Positions 59,110-64,000 of a stretch of 64,000 nt of DNA are shown piece by piece; the first letter of the stretch is position 1, and each line of letters opens with the position of its first letter. The position numbers and the translations under genes are program-made. The notes beneath the pieces were generated by a model that saw only the letters and a list, made by a program, of their open reading frames with translations, had not been told where the DNA came from and did no database searches. Where the stretch lies: positions 17,190-81,189 of the forward strand of contig JALEGB010000137.1 in the NCBI GenBank assembly GCA_022760355.1. Direction: 5' to 3'. This DNA is from Neomegalonema sp. Its GTDB lineage: Bacteria > Pseudomonadota > Alphaproteobacteria > Rhodobacterales > Rhodobacteraceae.

Positions 59110-60840
59110 ATGCAGGCTCTCGCGGACACTTGGTCTAAGCTGTCGATACCGCGCAGATTAGTATTAGTGGGCGCTGTCCTGGCGACCTTGTTTACGGTTT
59201 TCTTAATCGCCCGCACCGCGACGCAGCCGAGGATGGCGCTGCTGTTCGGCGGCCTGCAGGATAAGGCGGCTGGGGAAATCGTAGCGGCGCTGGAGCAGAT
59301 GGGCGTTCCCCATGAGGTGCGCGGCTCCTCTGTCTATGTGCCCGTCGAGCAGCAGAGCCGTTTGCGGGTGAAGCTGGCCGGCGAAGGGCTGATTAAGGCC
59401 AGCGGCACCGGGTACGAGCTGCTGGACGGCATGACCGGCTTCGGCACAACCCAGGCGATGTTCCGCACGGCGGTGAAGCGCGCCACCGAGGGGGAGCTGA
59501 AACGGACGATTGAGGCGATGCCGGACGTGCATACAGCGCGCGTTATGATCGCTATGGGCAAACGAGAGCCGTTTTCGCGAGAAAAAGTGAAGACCACGGC
59601 CGCAGTGCAGGTCCGCAGCATCGGCGGCCGGCTCAAGCCGAGCTCCGCCGCGTCGATCCGCTATCTCGTCGCCTTGGCGGTGCCAGGATTGGAACCAGAG
59701 CAGGTTGTTGTCTCGGATACGCGGTACGGCATTATTCTGAAGCCGGGCGATAAACGCACAGGCGAAGCAGGCGAGGAGCGCGAGGAGCGAATCGCGGCGC
59801 GGATGCGGGAAAAACTCGAAAAACTGCTGGTCGCCAATGTGGGCGAGGGCGCATTTCGGGTTGAGGTGACTGTCGAGACAACCCGCGAAACGTCAAAGAC
59901 TTCGGAGGTGATCCTGGATCCAAACAGCCAGGTGCCGGTCAAGAGCGATTCGACTGAGGTAAAGGAAACCGCGACCACCCCCTCATCGCCAGTAACCGTC
60001 GCCAGCAATCTGCCGGATGGCGATGCGAAGAAAGGCGATCCGGGTAAAAGCGATAAATCGACAGCGCGGGAAACGGTTTCTTACCGTTACTCCGAAACCA
60101 AGCGCGATAAATTGGTGGAGCCTGGCGCGATTAAGCGCATTGGCGTCGGAATTGTTCTCGATATGCGCAAAAATGTTGGGACAGACGGGAAAGTTACTCG
60201 GGTTCCGCGTACCGAAGAAGAGCTCAAAACGATCGAGCAGATCGTCAAGTCCGCAATCATTTTTGACGAAGCGCGCGGCGACACGGTTCGGGTGAAGAGC
60301 TTGGCTTTTGTCGATCCCGAAACACTGGACGCGCCGCTTGAGGCGAGCAGCGCCTTCGACAAATTCCTGTCCGAGAATGGCGGTCGGCTGGCGCAGCTGC
60401 TGGTGCTGGGTCTGGTCGCGCTGCTGTTGGGGCTGATGGTCGTCAAGCCGATTCTCACCAGCCGTGCGCAGGCGGCGGCGGATGAGATGATGGTGATCGA
60501 AGGATCCTTGGCCGATGCGGTGGACGATGATGCGGTTGAGGACGCTGAGCTTGTCGGCGCCGATGGCGAGTTGAGTACGGCGACCGCTGCAGCGCCGGGC
60601 GAGGCGGGCGACACAGCTCTAGCGACGACGCCCGCCGCGGCGCTGCCGGACGGCGTCGCGCCGACCCCAGCGCTGAGCGCGCCGGCGGTCGAGGCTGCGC
60701 CGATGCTGCAGAACCTCACGCTGACCCAAGCCGAGCAGCTGCGCGAAATCGCCAGAAACAAATCGGATGAAGCGCTCGTCGTCCTGAAACGTTGGCTGAC
60801 CGCGAAGTCGGGTGAAGAAGAGGCGGGACGCAGCGCATGA
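59110..60840 (+). CDS. fliF: Flagellar MS-ring protein FliF
   Basis: 576 residues. Helix at 17-35, ring-building motif domains (LFGGLQDKAAGEIVAALEQMG; MPDVHTARVMIAMGKREPF), a disordered Lys-rich insert, second helix (about 430-455), and a C-terminal FliG-binding tail (LTLTQAEQLREIARNKSDEA). RBS AGGAAG. It founds the basal body. Confidence 0.97.
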   Translation: MQALADTWSKLSIPRRLVLVGAVLATLFTVFLIARTATQPRMALLFGGLQDKAAGEIVAALEQMGVPHEVRGSSVYVPVEQQSRLRVKLAGEGLIKASGTGYELLDGMTGFGTTQAMFRTAVKRATEGELKRTIEAMPDVHTARVMIAMGKREPFSREKVKTTAAVQVRSIGGRLKPSSAASIRYLVALAVPGLEPEQVVVSDTRYGIILKPGDKRTGEAGEEREERIAARMREKLEKLLVANVGEGAFRVEVTVETTRETSKTSEVILDPNSQVPVKSDSTEVKETATTPSSPVTVASNLPDGDAKKGDPGKSDKSTARETVSYRYSETKRDKLVEPGAIKRIGVGIVLDMRKNVGTDGKVTRVPRTEEELKTIEQIVKSAIIFDEARGDTVRVKSLAFVDPETLDAPLEASSAFDKFLSENGGRLAQLLVLGLVALLLGLMVVKPILTSRAQAAADEMMVIEGSLADAVDDDAVEDAELVGADGELSTATAAAPGEAGDTALATTPAAALPDGVAPTPALSAPAVEAAPMLQNLTLTQAEQLREIARNKSDEALVVLKRWLTAKSGEEEAGRSA

Positions 60841-61544
60841 CGACATTTTCTCAAACGGCGCCGCGCCGCCCGACCCTTGAGCGTTTTCTAATCGATGAAG
60901 CCAAAGAAAAAGGCGCAGCTGAGGAGCGGGTTGATCCGCGTATCGAGGCCGCGCGGATGGATGGTTTCGTCGAGGGCCGGCGCGTCGGCGCGGAAGAGGG
61001 GCGGCTTGCTGAGCGCGAGGGGCTGAAAGCGGAGATCGATCAAGCCGTCGCGGAGGCTTTGGCGGCGCAGGCCGCTTCCGCCGGCGATACCGCCGCCATG
61101 GCGCTGACCTCCGCGCTTACAGCCTGGGAACAGGAGCGCGCGGCCATCGTGGAGCGAATCGAGCAGGGGGCGGGGCGGGCGCTGGTTGCTGCGATTAGCG
61201 CAGTCGCCCCCAAAATCGCCGCAGCCGGGCTGGCGGCGGAAGTCGCAAACACCATTGCAGAGCGCCTGTCGCGCGCTGTTGGCGCAGGCAGGGGACAAGT
61301 GTTCGCAGCCCCTTCTGCGGTCGAAACTTTACGAGCAGCGCTGCATGAGCGCTTGGGCGCCGGAGCGCCCTGGGAAGTTCTCGAAGATCCCGAACTTGGG
61401 CCTGGCGCGGCAAGGGCCGAGTGGGGCGAGGGGCTGGCGTCTTTCGACCTGACGCAAACAGCAGAAGAAATCACCGCGGCGGCTGTCGCCGCCTTTTGCC
61501 CGCCCGAAGGGTCGGCGCAATCCAAGACGGAGAGTGAGCAATGA
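60837..61544 (+). CDS. fliH: FliH-like flagellar export ATPase regulator
   Basis: 235 residues. N-terminal basic segment, Glu/Arg-rich helix with EGRRVGAEEGRLAEREG (GxxxG-like), a long Ala-rich coiled coil and a C-terminal mixed domain ending SFDLTQTAEEI. Position between fliF and fliN and the composition support FliH, the FliI regulator; sequence identity is low in this family. Confidence 0.78.
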   Translation: MTTFSQTAPRRPTLERFLIDEAKEKGAAEERVDPRIEAARMDGFVEGRRVGAEEGRLAEREGLKAEIDQAVAEALAAQAASAGDTAAMALTSALTAWEQERAAIVERIEQGAGRALVAAISAVAPKIAAAGLAAEVANTIAERLSRAVGAGRGQVFAAPSAVETLRAALHERLGAGAPWEVLEDPELGPGAARAEWGEGLASFDLTQTAEEITAAAVAAFCPPEGSAQSKTESEQ

Positions 61545-61888
61545 GTGACGAAAATGAGCTCGAAGGCGGCGTTGAGGCTCCGGTCGCGGAGGAGGACGCG
61601 GAGGAGGCGAAAAAGCCCGAAGGCCGCGGCGGCCGACATCAGCGCGCTATTTTTGGCGTGCCGGTGCAGGTTGTTGTTTCCGTCGGCGCCGCGCGACCGA
61701 CCATCGGCGAGCTGCTGGCGATGAAGCGCGACTCGCTGCTGCCGCTCGACAGCAAGCTGGAAGACCCGGTCGACATCATGGTCGGCAAGCGTGTTGTGGC
61801 GCGGGGTGAGCTGCAGGAGCTGGAGGAAGAGGAAGGGCGGCTCGGTGTTCGTCTTACCGAAATCGTTGATCTGAGCGAGCCGCTGTAG
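61541..61888 (+). CDS. fliN: Flagellar motor switch protein FliN
   Basis: 115 residues. Acidic N-terminal 30 residues, then the SpoA domain (VPVQVVVSVGAARPTIGELL; DIMVGKRVVARGELQELE; GVRLTEIVDL). Part of the C-ring. Overlaps fliH by ATGA. Confidence 0.95.
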   Translation: MSDENELEGGVEAPVAEEDAEEAKKPEGRGGRHQRAIFGVPVQVVVSVGAARPTIGELLAMKRDSLLPLDSKLEDPVDIMVGKRVVARGELQELEEEEGRLGVRLTEIVDLSEPL

Positions 61889-61977
61889 CGGCCGCCGATA
61901 TCCATGCGCGCTTTGCTGCAGCCAGAAAGGCGAGAGCAAGGCGCGTCGACCTCACTTAACCGGAGCGTCTGAACGCA

Positions 61978-62727
61978 ATGAATCAGCTTTGGCGCCGTGT
62001 TTTTCTTGTCGCTGTACTGGCCGCGCTCGCGGCGTTGGCGAGCCCTGGCGCCGTCTTGGCGCAAGAGGTCACGATTAATCTCGGCGATGGCGAGAAGGGC
62101 CTGAGCGCGAGAGTCATTCAGATGTTCCTTCTGATCACTGTGCTCAGCATCGCGCCGGGCATCGCGATCATGGTCACCTGCTTTCCGTTCATGGTGACGG
62201 TGTTGTCTATTTTGCGCCAAGCGCTGGGGCTGCAGGCCGCGCCGCCGAACATGCTGATCGTCAGCTTGGCGATGTTCTTGACCTATTTTGTGATGGAGCC
62301 GGTGTTTTCCGAGGCTTGGGCGGTCGGCATCAAGCCCATGATCGACGGAAAGATGGCGGAGGCGGACGCCTTTACCGCCGCGATGAAGCCGTTCCGGACT
62401 TTTATGAGCGCGCGTGTGGACAAGACAGCGTTGGATCAGCTGGTCGCCGTCGCGCCGGAGCGGGCGATGAAGGATGGGCAACCAGCGCTGAGCGTATTGG
62501 TGCCGGCCTTTATGCTGTCGGAAGTCAGCCGCGCCTTTGAAATCGGCTTCATGATCTTCCTTCCATTCCTCGTCATCGATTTGGTTGTCGCATCGGTGCT
62601 GATGGCGATGGGCATGATGATGGTGCCGCCGGCAGTCGTCGCACTGCCGTTCAAACTCGCTTTCTTCGTTATGGCCGACGGCTGGAGCCTGCTCGCTGCC
62701 GCATTGGTCACCGGATATAAGGGATAG
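61978..62727 (+). CDS. fliP: Flagellar biosynthesis protein FliP
   Basis: 249 residues. Signal peptide to about residue 30 (SPGAVLAQE), helices with MVTCFPFMVTVLSILRQALG and the C-terminal MMMVPPAVVALPFKLAFFV, the FliP/SctR signature. Core of the type III export gate. 89 bp after fliN. Confidence 0.97.
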   Translation: MNQLWRRVFLVAVLAALAALASPGAVLAQEVTINLGDGEKGLSARVIQMFLLITVLSIAPGIAIMVTCFPFMVTVLSILRQALGLQAAPPNMLIVSLAMFLTYFVMEPVFSEAWAVGIKPMIDGKMAEADAFTAAMKPFRTFMSARVDKTALDQLVAVAPERAMKDGQPALSVLVPAFMLSEVSRAFEIGFMIFLPFLVIDLVVASVLMAMGMMMVPPAVVALPFKLAFFVMADGWSLLAAALVTGYKG

Positions 62728-62731
62728 TCTC

Positions 62732-63790
62732 ATGCCTCAAACTGTGCTTGCAACTCAGCGGACTGGAACTGAAGCGGCCGAGTTGGATTACAGCCCGGCG
62801 GAGAAGGCGGCGATCGTGCTGATGGCGATCGGGCGGGAGGATGCGGAGCCGTTGCTGCGCGAATTCTCCGAGGAGGAGGTGCGCAGCTTCGCGCGCGCCT
62901 CGGCTCAGCTGGGTGAGGTGCCGAGTTGGGATATTGAGCGCATCGTCGGCGAGTTTCTGGTGAGCCTAGACGACAAGCGCATCACGATGACGTCCGATAA
63001 ACTGAAGGAGTTTTTGTCGAGCATTCTTTCGGATGACGCGATTGAGCGCATTTTGGAAGATCTTGACGATAGCGACGGTCAGTCGATCTGGGAGAAATTG
63101 TCCTCCAGCGATCCGGTCGACCTTTCCAATTTCCTCGCGCGGGAGCATCCGCAGACGGTGGCCGTGGTGCTGTCTCGGATCAAACCGGATAGTTCGGCTC
63201 AGGTCCTGCAGCGTTTGGAAAAAGAGTTCGCTGAGGAGGTCATTGTCCGGATCGCGAACGTCTCGATCCTGGCGCCGGCGGTGATGGACAAGGTGAAAGA
63301 GTCGATCGAGTTTGAGTTCCTACGCGGCGCGCGGCTGCGGAAGTCGAAGCGGGATCCGGACGAGCTCATCGGTTCGATGTTCAACTTCATGTCGAGCGAC
63401 AAGCGCGATACGCTGCTGGCCGGGCTGGAGGAAAGATCGCCGGATCTCGCCCAAGCGGTTCAGCGCAAGATGTTCACCTTCGGCGATATTCCTGCGCGTG
63501 TGGATCGGTCGAGCGTCTCGTTCATCATGCGGGAGATCGAGAACGATGTTCTGCTGAAAGCGCTGTGTTTCGCCAAGAAAAACGCGCCGGAGTCGAAAGA
63601 TTTCTTCCTTGGCAACATGTCTCGGCGTCTGGCGGAGCAGTTCGAAGAGCAAGTCAATGAAATGCCGACGCCGAACGTAAAAGACGGCGAGGCGGCTCAG
63701 TTCGCGGTGATCGGGGTCATTCGCAAGATGGCCGAGGTTGGCGAGATTGAGCTGCATCAGCCTGAGGATGAAGAGATCGACGGCGATTGA
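62732..63790 (+). CDS. fliG: Flagellar motor switch protein FliG
   Basis: 352 residues. N-terminal domain (SPAEKAAIVLMAIGREDAE), middle-domain EHPQTVAVVLSRIKPDSSA (the EHPQR-type surface), Gly-linker region, and C-terminal torque helix with charged residues (RSSVSFIMREIENDVLLKAL). Couples stator rotation to the rotor. Follows fliP by 4 bp. Confidence 0.97.
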   Translation: MPQTVLATQRTGTEAAELDYSPAEKAAIVLMAIGREDAEPLLREFSEEEVRSFARASAQLGEVPSWDIERIVGEFLVSLDDKRITMTSDKLKEFLSSILSDDAIERILEDLDDSDGQSIWEKLSSSDPVDLSNFLAREHPQTVAVVLSRIKPDSSAQVLQRLEKEFAEEVIVRIANVSILAPAVMDKVKESIEFEFLRGARLRKSKRDPDELIGSMFNFMSSDKRDTLLAGLEERSPDLAQAVQRKMFTFGDIPARVDRSSVSFIMREIENDVLLKALCFAKKNAPESKDFFLGNMSRRLAEQFEEQVNEMPTPNVKDGEAAQFAVIGVIRKMAEVGEIELHQPEDEEIDGD

Positions 63791-63803
63791 TCTCGCACCA
63801 TGT

Positions 63804-63828
63804 CCGGCGCGCAATCGATGCGCGCCGG
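63804..63828 (+). terminator. Terminator-like hairpin after fliG
   Basis: CCGGCGCGC (63804-63812) pairs with GCGCGCCGG (63820-63828) around seven nt, 14 bp past the fliG stop. No U-run. Confidence 0.5.
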
Positions 63829-63907
63829 CGCAGATGTTACGGGCAAGGTTGCGCCAGAAGCCGCTGTAATGGCGCTGACGCCGGCGGATTTATGAGTTTA
63901 CAACCTA

Positions 63908-64000
63908 GAGTGATTTCAAATCGAATGCGCGCATTCGATGACTCGGAAATCGCGACCACTCAAAGAGATAGAGCATTTTCATGACCGCAATTGTTTCGAA
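63908..64000 (-). repeat. Dispersed palindromic repeat, copy 2 (cut by window end)
   Basis: Reverse complement of 29580-29672 with about 6 mismatches. It contains the perfect 20-bp palindrome ATCGAATGCGCGCATTCGAT (63920-63939), nested in a longer stem GAGTGATTTC...GAAATCGCGACCACTC. The element probably continues past the window. Confidence 0.8.

Overview
The window is a GC-rich alphaproteobacterial chromosome segment. The assignment rests on gene order: the yacG / RNase G-like / maf / infA / low-molecular-weight phosphatase / UPF0262 / DUF2948 / murA block next to tRNA-Phe, and a flagellar locus with MotE-like, DUF6468-like and FliL genes beside motA, flgF-flgG-flgA-flgH and fliF-fliH-fliN-fliP. 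The flagellar layout most resembles Rhodobacterales and neighbouring orders, but I cannot fix the genus. I see no transposase, integrase, prophage, CRISPR array or rRNA gene.

Region by region. (1) 1-2057: a Zn/Mn-type ABC importer (ATPase, permease, substrate-binding protein cut by the window edge). (2) 2294-13135: a twelve-gene same-strand locus with cyanase (CynS), two complete NrtABD/TauABC-like ABC importers, an ANTAR antiterminator-type regulator, a two-domain rhodanese, a DsbA-fold isomerase-like protein, an acyl-CoA-dehydrogenase-fold flavoprotein and an OsmC protein; a TetR gene (13465) diverges from it. This is my main candidate for an undescribed pathway: uptake and breakdown of a nitrogen- or sulfur-containing small molecule that ends in cyanate. 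(3) 14234-17886: two tandem small SAM-methyltransferase-like genes and a large MscS-type channel. (4) 18151-25579: a tightly overlapping glycan operon (nucleotide-sugar dehydrogenase, four glycosyltransferases, histidine phosphatase, polysaccharide deacetylase), followed by an orphan HPt protein and a convergent histidine kinase/response regulator pair. (5) 28759-32429: an SDR enzyme and a metal module (MerR-MerT-MerF-cysteine-rich protein; a second MerR divergent from a short CDF transporter). (6) 32927-38677: tRNA-Phe and the conserved housekeeping block ending in murA and a small conserved protein. (7) 39205-40424: an SRPBCC protein translationally coupled to an ECF-like sigma factor. (8) 40512-46514: a Yej/Dpp-like peptide ABC importer with a fused double ATPase, then tRNA-Met. 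(9) 47003-63790: flagellar genes in two divergent blocks around 58898-59109.

Organisation. Most operons use 1-14 nt overlaps (ATGA, TGATG, GTGA), which implies translational coupling. Perfect-stem hairpins sit after many operons and inside the cyanase locus. A roughly 93-bp palindromic repeat occurs at 29580-29672 and, inverted, at 63908-64000. Start codons were chosen by Shine-Dalgarno spacing and overlap with the upstream gene, so several are shorter than the longest open frame.
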